Shown here in pieces: positions 7,804 through 16,284 of a stretch of 64,000 nucleotides of DNA (the stretch's first letter is position 1; every line of letters begins with the position of its first letter). The DNA lies in NCBI GenBank assembly GCA_033391075.1, contig JAWPMV010000001.1, positions 4,154,001 through 4,218,000 on the forward strand, written 5' to 3'. The stretch comes from Bacteroidia bacterium. GTDB lineage: Bacteria; Bacteroidota; Bacteroidia; J057. The notes under the pieces are model-generated. The model searched no databases, was not told the origin of the DNA, and worked only from the letters and a program-made list of their open reading frames with translations. The position numbers were made by a program, and so were the translations under genes.

Positions 7804-10641
7804 TTATTCCGCGGACCCATTTTTACGAAATTGTGTAGGACTTTTCCCAACCAGGTCCTTAAAGGCCTTTCGAAAGCTGGCGACCTCTTTATATCCAACT
7901 TCCAAAGCGATCTCTATTACCTGCATATTGGTATTCATTAAGAGGTCCTTTGCTATGTTGATTTTATTATTTCGAATAAGTTCGCCTGGGGCGACCTCAA
8001 AGATCTCCTTGATCTTCCGGGTCAGTTGTCGTCTCTCATAATTGGCATCCTCAGCCAATACAGAAACCCCATAGTCTGTATTCTTGAGATTGAGATCAAG
8101 ACTTTCTCGAACTTTATTTATGAACTCCTGGTCATGTGCAGAGAAGACTTTATCAGCTTCAACTTGTTTCTTAGTTTCTCCATTTGATGAAGAAGTATTT
8201 GTAAGGAATTCCTTCAAATATTTTTCCTTCAGCTCTCTCCGCTGGTGAATCATTTGGTGTATGCGCGTTTTGAGAAAGTCTGGATGGAAGGGTTTCAGCA
8301 AGAAGGCATCTGCACCCATCTGATATCCATTCAACTGCACTTCGTCTTCGGGTTCTCCTGAAAGAAGCAAAACTGGAATATGCCCCATTGTTGGAGATTT
8401 TTTTATACGAGTGGAGAGATCAAAACCTGTTAAACCGGGCATCTTGATATCTGAAACAATCAAATCCGGAAGGTGCTCTTCCGCCAATGCAAGGGCCTGC
8501 TCCCCATTTTCGGCCAGATACAGCTGGAAGTCCTTTTGTAATTCAAATGCGATAAAGTTTCTCAATTCCCGATCATTATCAACGATCAGGACAGAAGCCT
8601 TAGTTCCATCCTCACTTTTGGTCTGTTGAATAGGGGGTGCAGTCAGGGTCGTTTCAATAAATGACTTTTCTCCCTCTTCTTCATCAGACTCCTGCATCCA
8701 CTCATGTGCTTTGATATGAGCCGTTCCCAGGGGCAAGCTTAGGGTAAAACTTGTAAATTCCCCTTGTTTTCCATCAATTTCCAATTTACCTCCCAGAATC
8801 TTAGATAATTCATAGGATACTGCCAGCCGTATACCTGTAAGGTTGCGATTTTCGACTTCTTCTGTCTGAAATTGATGAAAGCGGTTGAATACTTTTTTCA
8901 AGAGCTTTTCTGAAACTCCCTGGCCCGTATTCCAGACATTAATATGGAAATGTTGCTTATCTGTACTAATCCCGAGCCTGAGTTTGCCTTTATCATTTAG
9001 ATCAATAAAGGCTCTTTTAATCAGGTTATCGAGAATCATAAATAGTTTTTCCCGATCTGTTGCAACTTCCAGTCCATCAGCCTCATTAAAGATTTCCAGC
9101 TCGAAACCTCTGTCTTTTGCCAGGGGTTGTACAAAGCGGAGAATTTCATCCAACAAATCTTTAAGTAGAAAGCGGCTGGCATTGACCTTCATCCGACCTT
9201 CATCTATTTTGGTCAGTTCCAGTAATTGATCTGTACTATCCTGCAGTCTTCCTGCATGGATCTGTATATTTTTCAGATAATAGGAATAGGCATCCCTATC
9301 TATGGGTGTTTTTTCTTTCAGGCTTTTCAGCATGGATTGGGTAGGTCCCAAAATGAGGGTAAGAGGAGCTCTACTTTGCAAGAAAAGGTATCTGAACAAA
9401 CGAGATTTAATCTGGTCAGCTGCCTTGATTCGACTCTGCTCGAGATCATTCTTTCTTGTTCTCATAGCCAAAGCAAAAGAGAAACAAGCCAATTCGATCA
9501 AGGTAGATAACTGAAAAAAGTTGATCCGATCAAAATAACCTAGCAGGTGTGTTCCTTCAAAGCCAAGCAAAAAGAGGACGGCATTGAGCAAATTGCCAAA
9601 GGCAAGGAAGATCGAACCACAAATAAAATATCGGGCTGCTCTGTCTCCTTTTTTCATCACCAAAGGAGCTATCAGGAAGACAAAAAGAACACCAGGAGCT
9701 GTGATTAGGAAATTAAATCCAAGCACTCCGAAGATCTCATAGCTTACTCCTAAAATGAAGGTGCCTATAATCAGGTTGATAAATTGAATCCAAATCAAGG
9801 CTTGCACCCATTTGTCATATGCAGGTTTAAGCTTCTTGAGATTGGTCATTTCCTTAAGGAGCAACAAATAGAATATGACAATTCCATTGTCAGCAAGGTT
9901 TCTGATATTCGGACGGTAATTGGGTATCTCATCCAGAATAAACTCAGAGATCAAGCCATTATAATCCAGGCTATGCAGGATCAGGCAGACCATATACAGG
10001 GAATAGTAAAGGTAAATGGGTTCTTTACTGCCCAAAAATATGATCAAATGGTAAATAAAGAGAACCAGGATGATGCCCAAAAAGAGAGAATGAAAAATAA
10101 CCCGAATAGGACCATGCAGATCCAGGTCCATGGACAGGGGCCTCACGATCAGGCTTGAACGAACATCCAAATCGGTAAATTGCAGAGCTGTGATTTCCAG
10201 GTAGGTCTCTTCATTGGGGGGAAGTTTGACCCTCAATTGGTTTTGCAAGCCCATTCGCTGGTCTATGCAATTATCATAGAAGATAATAGCTTTGGGAGCT
10301 TTCCAGGAGTCAGGAATAAAATGGCCAGACAACAGCTTTTCTTTTTTCCCCTCACTAATTTGATAGTAGCCCCAGATTTTATCCCAATTACCGGGAAGGA
10401 TAATAAAACTGGCAGAATCTGAGTATTCGCTTTTAAGATTTAAGATTAGCTTTACTTCTTTTCCTCTCTGCGGTTTGAACCATTGATCATTTAACTGGCT
10501 CTGGAGGTCAATTACTTGATTTGCAGGGCTTAAAACTACCGATACGTGTATAGGGTCCCCTTTTGCAGTATTGGTAATGCACATGCACAGCAAAAAGGCA
10601 CAAACGTTTAGCAAGACACTTATTTGTAGCCGTATCCTCAC
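7804..10641 (-). CDS. Hybrid 7TM sensor-receiver-AraC regulator with degenerate (pseudo)kinase core
   Basis: 945 residues, GTG start. Order: signal segment (1-28), periplasmic 7TMR-DISM-type sensor (~30-175), seven hydrophobic helices (~180-390), HisKA/HATPase-like region (~405-640), receiver (~684-800) and AraC-type HTH (~840-940). The kinase half looks inactive: the H-box reads FLQSRAPLTLILGP, with Leu (~421) in place of the phospho-accepting His; the N-box Asn is Arg (NLIKRAF); the G1 Asp is Asn (NTGQGV); and the G2 box reads LTGIRL. The receiver keeps its acidic pair (VDND), phospho-Asp (VSDIKMPG), Ser (LLLSGE) and Lys (LLKPF). It probably transmits a signal without autophosphorylation or is phosphorylated by another kinase. 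Targets unknown. Confidence 0.85.
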   Translation of the reverse strand: MRIRLQISVLLNVCAFLLCMCITNTAKGDPIHVSVVLSPANQVIDLQSQLNDQWFKPQRGKEVKLILNLKSEYSDSASFIILPGNWDKIWGYYQISEGKKEKLLSGHFIPDSWKAPKAIIFYDNCIDQRMGLQNQLRVKLPPNEETYLEITALQFTDLDVRSSLIVRPLSMDLDLHGPIRVIFHSLFLGIILVLFIYHLIIFLGSKEPIYLYYSLYMVCLILHSLDYNGLISEFILDEIPNYRPNIRNLADNGIVIFYLLLLKEMTNLKKLKPAYDKWVQALIWIQFINLIIGTFILGVSYEIFGVLGFNFLITAPGVLFVFLIAPLVMKKGDRAARYFICGSIFLAFGNLLNAVLFLLGFEGTHLLGYFDRINFFQLSTLIELACFSFALAMRTRKNDLEQSRIKAADQIKSRLFRYLFLQSRAPLTLILGPTQSMLKSLKEKTPIDRDAYSYYLKNIQIHAGRLQDSTDQLLELTKIDEGRMKVNASRFLLKDLLDEILRFVQPLAKDRGFELEIFNEADGLEVATDREKLFMILDNLIKRAFIDLNDKGKLRLGISTDKQHFHINVWNTGQGVSEKLLKKVFNRFHQFQTEEVENRNLTGIRLAVSYELSKILGGKLEIDGKQGEFTSFTLSLPLGTAHIKAHEWMQESDEEEGEKSFIETTLTAPPIQQTKSEDGTKASVLIVDNDRELRNFIAFELQKDFQLYLAENGEQALALAEEHLPDLIVSDIKMPGLTGFDLSTRIKKSPTMGHIPVLLLSGEPEDEVQLNGYQMGADAFLLKPFHPDFLKTRIHQMIHQRRELKEKYLKEFLTNTSSSNGETKKQVEADKVFSAHDQEFINKVRESLDLNLKNTDYGVSVLAEDANYERRQLTRKIKEIFEVAPGELIRNNKINIAKDLLMNTNMQVIEIALEVGYKEVASFRKAFKDLVGKSPTQFRKNGSAE

Positions 10642-11028
10642 GTAGACAGACCTAAGTTGAATTACGAGTTAAGAAAATTTAAACAGAAATTGAAATAATG
10701 ATGAGGTAAGGGCAAAAAAACAACCGGCATCCGCTACGATGCCGGTCTATTCCTTTGTTAACTTATATTCTGATCTGCCGAGGCAGCTCCACCTAGCCAA
10801 CGAAGGTAAAAAAGCTAAAAAATGTCTCCCTACCTTCGGGGAGCATTAATGGTGAAGAATTTTGTTAAACTACAATTGGAACAAAGCATTTTCTACCTCC
10901 TTTCTTTAAGTGAAACAAAACAGCAAGCTTCGTCTTTGGTCGATTCCTCCGACTACTTTCATGCTGGCGGTGAAGATTATCACCTCGCTGTATTAAAGAT
11001 AAGTATCTCCCCTCGACTTGCCAAACAA
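10642..11028. other. 387-bp non-coding region between trhA and the hybrid regulator
   Basis: It holds the terminator at 10714-10746 and, on the minus strand, several small hairpins. A 19-codon minus-strand frame (10830-10889) sits 5 nt after a consensus AGGAGGT (10895-10901), and its stop overlaps a CTCCC/GGGAG hairpin followed by a T-run (complement of A-run near 10815-10820). A plus-strand frame at 10822-11043 shows no protein features. The leader-peptide idea is speculative. Confidence 0.4.
10714..10746 (-). terminator. Intrinsic terminator, end of the queD-cmk-ispH-trhA operon
   Basis: ACCGGCATC (10723-10731) pairs perfectly with GATGCCGGT (10738-10746); on the minus strand the stem is followed by TG and seven Ts (complement of 10714-10720). 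Confidence 0.8.
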
Positions 11029-11676
11029 TCAGGCAGTTTTTGACAAGAAATCCATGGAGTATAAAATGGCGATGTAGTGGCTGACTGTTCCTGTCAGGAC
11101 GAAGAGGTGCCAGATGGCGTGGCTAAAGCGTAAATTCTTCCAAAGGTAGAAGATGACTCCCAGGGTATAGGCCCCTCCCCCAATAGCTACCCAGAGGATT
11201 CCTTCAAAGGACATCGCAGAGAATATGGGCTTCGCAATGAAGACTATGGTCCAGCCCATCATGAGGTAAATGATCGTAGAAAGAATATTGAACCTACCCG
11301 TAAAGAAGATTTTAAGTATGCTTCCCAGCAGGGCACAAGTCCATAGAAGAATCAGGAATAAATAGCCGCTTTCCCCATTCATAAAAAAGAAGATAAAGGG
11401 CGTATAACTTCCTGCGATCAGAAAATATATGGCGATGTGATCCAGAATTCTCAAAACGGGCTTCACTTCCGGATGCTGTATGCTATGGTAAAGAGTGGAA
11501 AAAAGATAAAGCATTAATAAACTCACGCTAAATATGCTTACCCCCCACAAATGAAGGACATTGTCGTGGTTGATCGCATAGCTGATCAGGACGGGTACAC
11601 CGATAATTCCCAATATCACTCCCAATCCATGGGTAAGGCTATTGGCCAGCTCTTCTTTGAGATTAAAACTTTGCAT
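11029..11676 (-). CDS. trhA: Hemolysin III family membrane protein (PAQR/TrhA)
   Basis: 215 residues with seven predicted hydrophobic helices. The motifs EELANSLTHGLG at the N-terminus, STLYHSIQHPEVKPVLRILDHIAIYFLIAGSY (read in two parts) and HAIWHLFVLTGTVSHYIA carry the conserved His and Ser/Asp residues of the PAQR family, thought to bind a metal within the membrane. Known bacterial TrhA/YqfA proteins affect membrane-energy or fatty-acid homeostasis; haemolysis is not a general property. It is the last gene of a four-gene minus-strand operon, 22 bp after ispH, ending in a strong terminator. Confidence 0.88.
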   Translation of the reverse strand: MQSFNLKEELANSLTHGLGVILGIIGVPVLISYAINHDNVLHLWGVSIFSVSLLMLYLFSTLYHSIQHPEVKPVLRILDHIAIYFLIAGSYTPFIFFFMNGESGYLFLILLWTCALLGSILKIFFTGRFNILSTIIYLMMGWTIVFIAKPIFSAMSFEGILWVAIGGGAYTLGVIFYLWKNLRFSHAIWHLFVLTGTVSHYIAILYSMDFLSKTA

Positions 11677-11698
11677 GAGTTATAGGATAAGCCTCCAA

Positions 11699-12559
11699 TC
11701 AGGCAGGCAAACTTTCTGTTTGCTGTTTGTTGATAAAATCAGCCACTTCTTCCATAAGCCACATGGGAGTTGAGGTAGCTCCACAAATGCCTATGCTCTT
11801 CTTTCCCCTGATCCAGTCCAGGTCCAGTTCTTCTACTCCGGAAATGAAGTAGCTCTCAGGATTAACGGATTTACAGGTTTGGTAAAGGGCTTTCCCATTG
11901 GAGCTCTTTTTTCCAGAAACAAAAATGATGACTTCATGCTTATCTGAAAACTTCTGCAATTCAGGTTCGCGATTGCTCACCTGCCGACAAATGGTATCGT
12001 TGAATTTGAAGTCCTCAAATTTGTCGTTCATTTTCTCCCGAATATTATAGAGAAGCTTGGTTCCCTTGGTAGTTTGAGAGAAAAGAGAAACAGGTTTATC
12101 TATTTGCAGTTTTTCTGCTTCTTCTTCAGATGAAATTACGATGGCTTCTTGCTGGGTTTGTCCTACCAAACCATTTACCTCTGCATGTCCTTTTTTACCC
12201 AGAATCACGATTTGCCGATCTTCATCATATGCATTACGGATACGATTCTGCAACTTTAACACTACTGGACAGGAAGCATCTATCAATTCAAGATTGTTTT
12301 CGAGGGCAGTGAGGTAGGTTTCGGGAGGCTCCCCATGCGCCCTGATCAATATCGTCGCATTTTTGAGTTCTTTCAATTCATCATGACTGATGATCTCAAG
12401 TCCCAACTCCTGCAAACGTTCTACTTCTTTGTCATTATGCACGATATCCCCCAGGCAATACAATTGCCCATGTTCTTTCAGGTGATCTTCAGCCATTTCG
12501 ATGGCATAAACTACGCCAAAACAGAAACCAGAATTCGAATCGATTTCAACTTGAAGCAT
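11699..12559 (-). CDS. ispH: 4-hydroxy-3-methylbut-2-enyl diphosphate reductase
   Basis: 286 residues, the normal length. It catalyses the last step of the MEP isoprenoid pathway, reducing HMBPP to IPP and DMAPP with a [4Fe-4S] cluster. The three cluster cysteines are present: Cys13 (GFCFGV), Cys97 (DASCPVV) and Cys191 (DTICRQVSNRE). The substrate-binding RAHGEPPE, KKGHAEVNGL and ATSTP motifs are also visible. It lies 12 bp after cmk and 22 bp before trhA, consistent with one transcript. Cytoplasmic. Confidence 0.96.
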   Translation of the reverse strand: MLQVEIDSNSGFCFGVVYAIEMAEDHLKEHGQLYCLGDIVHNDKEVERLQELGLEIISHDELKELKNATILIRAHGEPPETYLTALENNLELIDASCPVVLKLQNRIRNAYDEDRQIVILGKKGHAEVNGLVGQTQQEAIVISSEEEAEKLQIDKPVSLFSQTTKGTKLLYNIREKMNDKFEDFKFNDTICRQVSNREPELQKFSDKHEVIIFVSGKKSSNGKALYQTCKSVNPESYFISGVEELDLDWIRGKKSIGICGATSTPMWLMEEVADFINKQQTESLPA

Positions 12560-12571
12560 ATTATTGGGGTT

Positions 12572-13273
12572 TCAATTCTCGACCTTATTTATTTCTATCA
12601 TTCTCCCTTTCGCAAGTTTACATACTTTTTCTACTTGCTCAGGAATACTCATATCGGTAGTATCTATTACGATAGCATCCGCAGCCTGTTTCAAAGGACT
12701 TTGTTCGCGGGTAGTATCAATTCTGTCTCTTTCCTTGAGATTTTCAACGACCTCCTCCAGACTGATTTCAATTCCTCTTTCTTCCAACTCCTGTAAGCGC
12801 CTTTGGGCTCGCACCTCAACATCAGCTTTCATAAAGATTTTTAGCTCTGCCTGAGGAAAGACAACCGTCCCGATATCTCTTCCATCCATCACAATTCCTC
12901 CTTGAGAACCAATCATTCTTTGTTGGCGGACCATCTCTTTACGGACCAATGGATGAACACTCACCTGACTCACATTGTCATTTACTTCCGGAGTCCTGAG
13001 TACATCTTCTACATGAACACCATTTAAATACGTTTGAGCTACTTTATGTTCTCCTTCTACTCTCAATTCTATTCTCATTTGCTCCAGGGCCTTCTCCAAT
13101 TTCTCATTCTCTGAATCAAAAGGAATATCATTTCGGAGGAAATACAAGGTCGTAGCCCTATACATAGCTCCCGTCGTGATGTAGATGTAGTCCAGCTTTT
13201 CAGCTACCAGTTGTGCAGTTGTACTCTTCCCACATCCTGCATAACCGTCAATCGCAATGATAATTTTTTTCAC
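12572..13273 (-). CDS. cmk: Cytidylate (CMP/dCMP) kinase
   Basis: 233 residues, GTG start. It phosphorylates CMP and dCMP with ATP. The P-loop is GYAGCGKST (residues 10-18); further family signatures are TGAMYRA, DGRDIGTVVFP and the lid region RAQRRLQELEERG, followed by RDRIDTTREQSPLK. It begins 9 bp after the end of queD and ends 12 bp before ispH. The cmk-ispH neighbourhood is common in this phylum, as I recall. Confidence 0.96.
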   Translation of the reverse strand: MKKIIIAIDGYAGCGKSTTAQLVAEKLDYIYITTGAMYRATTLYFLRNDIPFDSENEKLEKALEQMRIELRVEGEHKVAQTYLNGVHVEDVLRTPEVNDNVSQVSVHPLVRKEMVRQQRMIGSQGGIVMDGRDIGTVVFPQAELKIFMKADVEVRAQRRLQELEERGIEISLEEVVENLKERDRIDTTREQSPLKQAADAIVIDTTDMSIPEQVEKVCKLAKGRMIEINKVEN

Positions 13274-13282
13274 GCAGACAAG

Positions 13283-13669
13283 TTAATCAATTTTTTCCCT
13301 GAACTCACATTTGGCAGTACAGGTTTCATGGACAATTATACTATACAAACCCGCCAACTTTGGCTTTAGGGTAAAGTACAGCCATTTGGCGAGATTTTCT
13401 GAGGTAGGATTTTTAAGTAGATCAATGCCTTCCCTTTCTCCTACCTCATTGAGGCACCAGTGATCCAACATTTCGATATAAGGCTTGACAAGCTTCTTTA
13501 TATCCCCAAAATCAATCAAAATCCCTGTATCAGGATCAATTTCCCCTGCCACATTTACCACTACCACAAAGCTGTGACCATGCAGTCTTCTGCATTTATG
13601 CCCTTCTGGCATTTTGGGTAAATAATGAGCGGCTTCAAATCTGAACTTTTTGCTTATTACTACTGGCAT
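13283..13669 (-). CDS. queD: 6-carboxy-5,6,7,8-tetrahydropterin synthase / PTPS family
   Basis: 128 residues, usual length. Zinc ligands are His15 (FEAAHYL), His30 and His32 (RRLHGHSF); the catalytic Cys26 lies four residues before His30, the C-x3-HGH spacing typical of QueD. The C-terminal VHETCTA motif carries the pterin-binding Glu. QueD converts dihydroneopterin triphosphate to 6-carboxytetrahydropterin in queuosine synthesis; a 6-pyruvoyl-tetrahydropterin synthase role cannot be excluded. First gene of the operon with cmk, ispH and trhA. Confidence 0.88.
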   Translation of the reverse strand: MPVVISKKFRFEAAHYLPKMPEGHKCRRLHGHSFVVVVNVAGEIDPDTGILIDFGDIKKLVKPYIEMLDHWCLNEVGEREGIDLLKNPTSENLAKWLYFTLKPKLAGLYSIIVHETCTAKCEFREKID

Positions 13670-13725
13670 ATAATTCGCCTTTCCTGCAAAACAACTGCGA
13701 ATTATTTAGATAAGCAAGGGGGGAG

Positions 13726-13880
13726 AGGTGTTCTGGTGTTCTGGTGTTATTGTTGGGGGAAGGGTGCGGGTATTAGGGTATTAGGGTATTAGGGTATTCT
13801 CCTCTTAGGCTAATAAAATCCAAAGAGTATCAGTGCTAATCCTATAAGACTAACACTTGAACACAAGAACACCTGAACAC
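13726..13880. repeat. GTGTT-type inverted repeat enclosing an octamer tandem repeat
   Basis: The left arm (13726-13749) has three GTGTT units; the right arm (13851-13880) has AACAC units in the opposite orientation, so a long imperfect hairpin is possible. Between them GGGTATTA is repeated head to tail four times (13768-13798, last unit one base off). The segment fills the gap between the 320-aa protein gene and queD; it may act as a terminator or as a simple-sequence region. Confidence 0.5.
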
Positions 13881-13893
13881 GAGCACACTATCC

Positions 13894-14856
13894 TTACCTC
13901 CTCCTAAAGCTTTTACAAACTTCCCGAAAGGCACTGAGGTGATAGATTTCATCATCTGGGGCGTAGGCACGAATTTCGAAATGAGACTCTTTATCGAAAA
14001 GTACTACATGATAGGCGAGTTTTTGCTGATCTTCAATTTGCCGATTTCTTTCTATGGCCCAGGTTTCCAGGCCTTGCATTCCATCGATAAAAACCTCTTG
14101 CACTTCAATCGCTTCATAGGTACTGAAAAAGGTGTCAGGAAATACGGCTCGTTCTGGCCAGGATTTGGGATCGGAATTCCAATGGTTTTCTGAAACCAGT
14201 AATCTGTGTTGGTTTCCTTTACCGCTTAGGGCCTCCCCTCCTTTGGTAAAAATCAGGCTGATACTATTTCCTTCTTCTTTGACCAGGGTTTTGGTTTGGG
14301 CCAATTCCAGCTCCATAGGTTGGCAATTGATCTCAAAGGAAGCCAGGGTATGTTTACTCATTTTCAGGCGATCACTCGGATCATAAGTAAGGCCCAACAT
14401 GCATTCCTCAATCTCTTTGCCCAATTCTTTTTCTCGGAAAGAAGGATAACTGGCAATTACCAACACCAAATAACGCTCATCTCCCAAAGCAAGGAGGTTA
14501 CTGATCATTTGCTCATTCTGATCCGGAACAAGACTGGGTACGCTATAAGAAAATTTCAATATGCGTGCCTGGAAGCCGGAAACTTCTACTTCTTTAGAGG
14601 AAATCAGCTTTTGACCGGGCGCCAGCATGCCTTCACTAAATTGGGCTCCATTCTGCTTGAATGATTGCCCTCTTAGCTCTTTTACCCGTATTTGACTTTG
14701 CTTGCGAATGGCCTCTATACCAGGATAGCCCATGGCCAGTTGAAAGTCCACAGGAATTTTCAGGTACATGTGTGTACCCGGTATATGAGTATATGCCCGA
14801 TGGGTGGATGAACGAAGGGGTAAATGCGGTTTTTGAGTTGGCACTAGTACCTGCAT
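13894..14856 (-). CDS. Uncharacterised cytoplasmic protein, two tandem DcrB/PsbP-like halves
   Basis: 320 residues, no signal peptide or membrane helix. The two halves look like one domain twice: ~25-165 (TYIPGTHMYLKIP-like opening, LLALGDERYLVLVIASYP, EIEECMLGLTY) and ~170-320 (ASFEIN opening, LAYHVVLFDKESHFEIRAY, EVCKSFRR). The pattern of an opening strand, a self-describing central strand and a closing helix resembles the PsbP/DcrB fold; this is an inference from pattern only. It is divergent from thpR across a palindrome-rich promoter region. Confidence 0.55.
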   Translation of the reverse strand: MQVLVPTQKPHLPLRSSTHRAYTHIPGTHMYLKIPVDFQLAMGYPGIEAIRKQSQIRVKELRGQSFKQNGAQFSEGMLAPGQKLISSKEVEVSGFQARILKFSYSVPSLVPDQNEQMISNLLALGDERYLVLVIASYPSFREKELGKEIEECMLGLTYDPSDRLKMSKHTLASFEINCQPMELELAQTKTLVKEEGNSISLIFTKGGEALSGKGNQHRLLVSENHWNSDPKSWPERAVFPDTFFSTYEAIEVQEVFIDGMQGLETWAIERNRQIEDQQKLAYHVVLFDKESHFEIRAYAPDDEIYHLSAFREVCKSFRRR

Positions 14857-14896
14857 GTTGAATAACTTAAAGGTAACGATTGCTAATGAAAAAATA

Positions 14897-14953
14897 TTAT
14901 TTGCAAATAAATTTAGTTAAAATATTCCATTATGCAAATAATTATTGCAATAA
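14897..14953. promoter_or_regulatory. Cluster of TTGCAA-centred palindromes in a divergent promoter region
   Basis: TTATTTGCAAATAA (14897-14910) and TTATTGCAATAA (14942-14953) are perfect palindromes; a related half-site GCAAATAA lies at 14934-14941. The right-hand two sit just upstream of the -7 element at 14960, where a repressor would block polymerase. The regulator is unknown. Confidence 0.5.
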
Positions 14954-14959
14954 TGTTAA

Positions 14960-14967
14960 TATTTTTG
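14960..14967 (+). promoter_or_regulatory. -7 element for thpR
   Basis: TATTTTTG matches TAnnTTTG exactly, 69 bp before the chosen ATG at 15036. No TTG at the ideal -33 distance; the palindromes overlap that zone. Confidence 0.45.
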
Positions 14968-15035
14968 GCAATAGACTTCGTGTTTAGGTGAGTATTCCCG
15001 TGAAAGGGCGTATATTGATTCTCTTTCAGATATAT

Positions 15036-15581
15036 ATGACAAGATTGTTTTTAGGGATACCGATAAGTCCTTCCATAAAAGAGGAGCTTTTGCATTTTAA
15101 AGAAGCTCAAACTGCCTATACGGGAGTAAAATGGACAGCGGAAGAAAAGCTCCACATTACGGCATATTTTTTTGCAGAAGTGGCGGAAGAAATGTTAGAA
15201 AATCTAAAGTCGCTCCTTTACATTGCCCTAAAGGATCAATCTTCCTTTGACCTTGAATTTGAAAAATATGAGCTTGCTCCTCCCCGCCAAGCCGCACGCA
15301 TGATCTGGGCTCGTTTCAAAAAGTCTGAGCGCTTCATTTCCCTCCATGAAGAGGTACATGCCCTGTACAGCCAAATTGAAAAACCCATTCAAAGAAGGAA
15401 GAAACCGATTCCCCATATTACCCTTGCCCGTCTAAAGGATCAGGCTCCCAGAGAAAGGGAGGATTATACTTGGAAATATAGCTGTAAAGATTTGAGCGTA
15501 GATAAGCTTATTTTATGGCAAAGCAGTTTGCAGCCAGAAGGAAGTATATACGAAGCTTTAGAAGAATATACCCTCAGCTAA
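15036..15581 (+). CDS. thpR: RNA 2',3'-cyclic phosphodiesterase (2'-5' RNA ligase family)
   Basis: 181 residues from the ATG at 15036 (MTRLFLGIPISPSI), chosen over the ATG at 14988 because family members begin directly with the R-x-F-hydrophobic strand. The two HxTx motifs that define the 2H phosphoesterases are present: HITAYFF near residue 42 and HITLARL near 127. The enzyme opens 2',3'-cyclic phosphates at RNA ends; the in vivo role is unclear. It is convergent with the two-component genes. Confidence 0.85.
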   Translation: MTRLFLGIPISPSIKEELLHFKEAQTAYTGVKWTAEEKLHITAYFFAEVAEEMLENLKSLLYIALKDQSSFDLEFEKYELAPPRQAARMIWARFKKSERFISLHEEVHALYSQIEKPIQRRKKPIPHITLARLKDQAPREREDYTWKYSCKDLSVDKLILWQSSLQPEGSIYEALEEYTLS

Positions 15582-15597
15582 AGAGAAAATGCTCGCA

Positions 15598-16281
15598 TCA
15601 AGGGCATTTAAAACGAAATCCAATGCCATGCACATTTTCAATGGATAGTCGTTCATCAGCTTTCAGGTATTTTCTCAGTTTGGAGATAAATACATCCATA
15701 CTGCGCCCCAGAAAATAATCATCTTCTCCCCAAACTCCTTCCAGTATCTCCGCTCGCTTCAGGACTTGATTTTTTCTATTGTACAGAAACTTTAATACTT
15801 CTGCCTCTCTTTGGGTCAATCGCTGCTGTTCTCCCGCATGGCTCAGGTGCAGATTATCAAAATCGAAATCATAAGCACCTAATTTCAAGGAGCCAGGTCT
15901 GGGTAGGACTTGATGTTTGCTACGCCTCAAAAAAACCCGTATCCGCAGGATCAACTCTTCAATGCTGTAAGGCTTGGTTATATAATCATCTCCTCCCGTT
16001 TCAAAGCCCTTGATTCGATCCTCCTTTAATGATTTTGCTGTTAAAAAGATGATGGGTATTTGCTGGTCCATCTTCCTGATTTCTTCTGCTATGCTAAACC
16101 CATCCAATTCGGAAAGCATGACATCCAGCAGACAAAGATCAAAACTTTCTGCTTGAAAGCTTTCCAGTCCCATTTTCCCATTTTCACAATGACAAATCTC
16201 AAAGCCTGCCTGCTCAAGATTGTCTCGGGTTACAAAGGCCAGGCTTCGATCATCTTCCACATAGAGAATTTTTGCAGACAT
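15598..16281 (-). CDS. OmpR/PhoB-family response regulator
   Basis: 227 residues. Receiver domain 1-120 with the acidic pair ED (10-11), phospho-accepting Asp53 (LCLLDVMLSELDG), a conserved Thr (IFLTAKS) and Lys (ITKPYS). The winged-helix DNA-binding domain (~130-225) shows LTQREAEVLKFLYNRK and RSMDVFISKLRKYL. It follows its kinase gene after 3 bp. The TTAACA repeats upstream of the operon are a plausible binding site. Confidence 0.93.
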   Translation of the reverse strand: MSAKILYVEDDRSLAFVTRDNLEQAGFEICHCENGKMGLESFQAESFDLCLLDVMLSELDGFSIAEEIRKMDQQIPIIFLTAKSLKEDRIKGFETGGDDYITKPYSIEELILRIRVFLRRSKHQVLPRPGSLKLGAYDFDFDNLHLSHAGEQQRLTQREAEVLKFLYNRKNQVLKRAEILEGVWGEDDYFLGRSMDVFISKLRKYLKADERLSIENVHGIGFRFKCP

Positions 16282-16284
16282 AGG

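Noticed and set aside
10891-10905. Resemblance to the 3' end of 16S rRNA (ACCTCCTTTCT) on the plus strand
   Set aside because: No other 16S sequence is around it; it is the complement of a strong SD sequence on the minus strand.
10822-11043. 73-codon plus-strand frame
   Set aside because: No domain, no signal, antisense to trhA's end and covering terminator-like hairpins of the minus strand.
13768-13798. Possible CRISPR array
   Set aside because: Units are 8 bp without spacers, and there are no cas genes.
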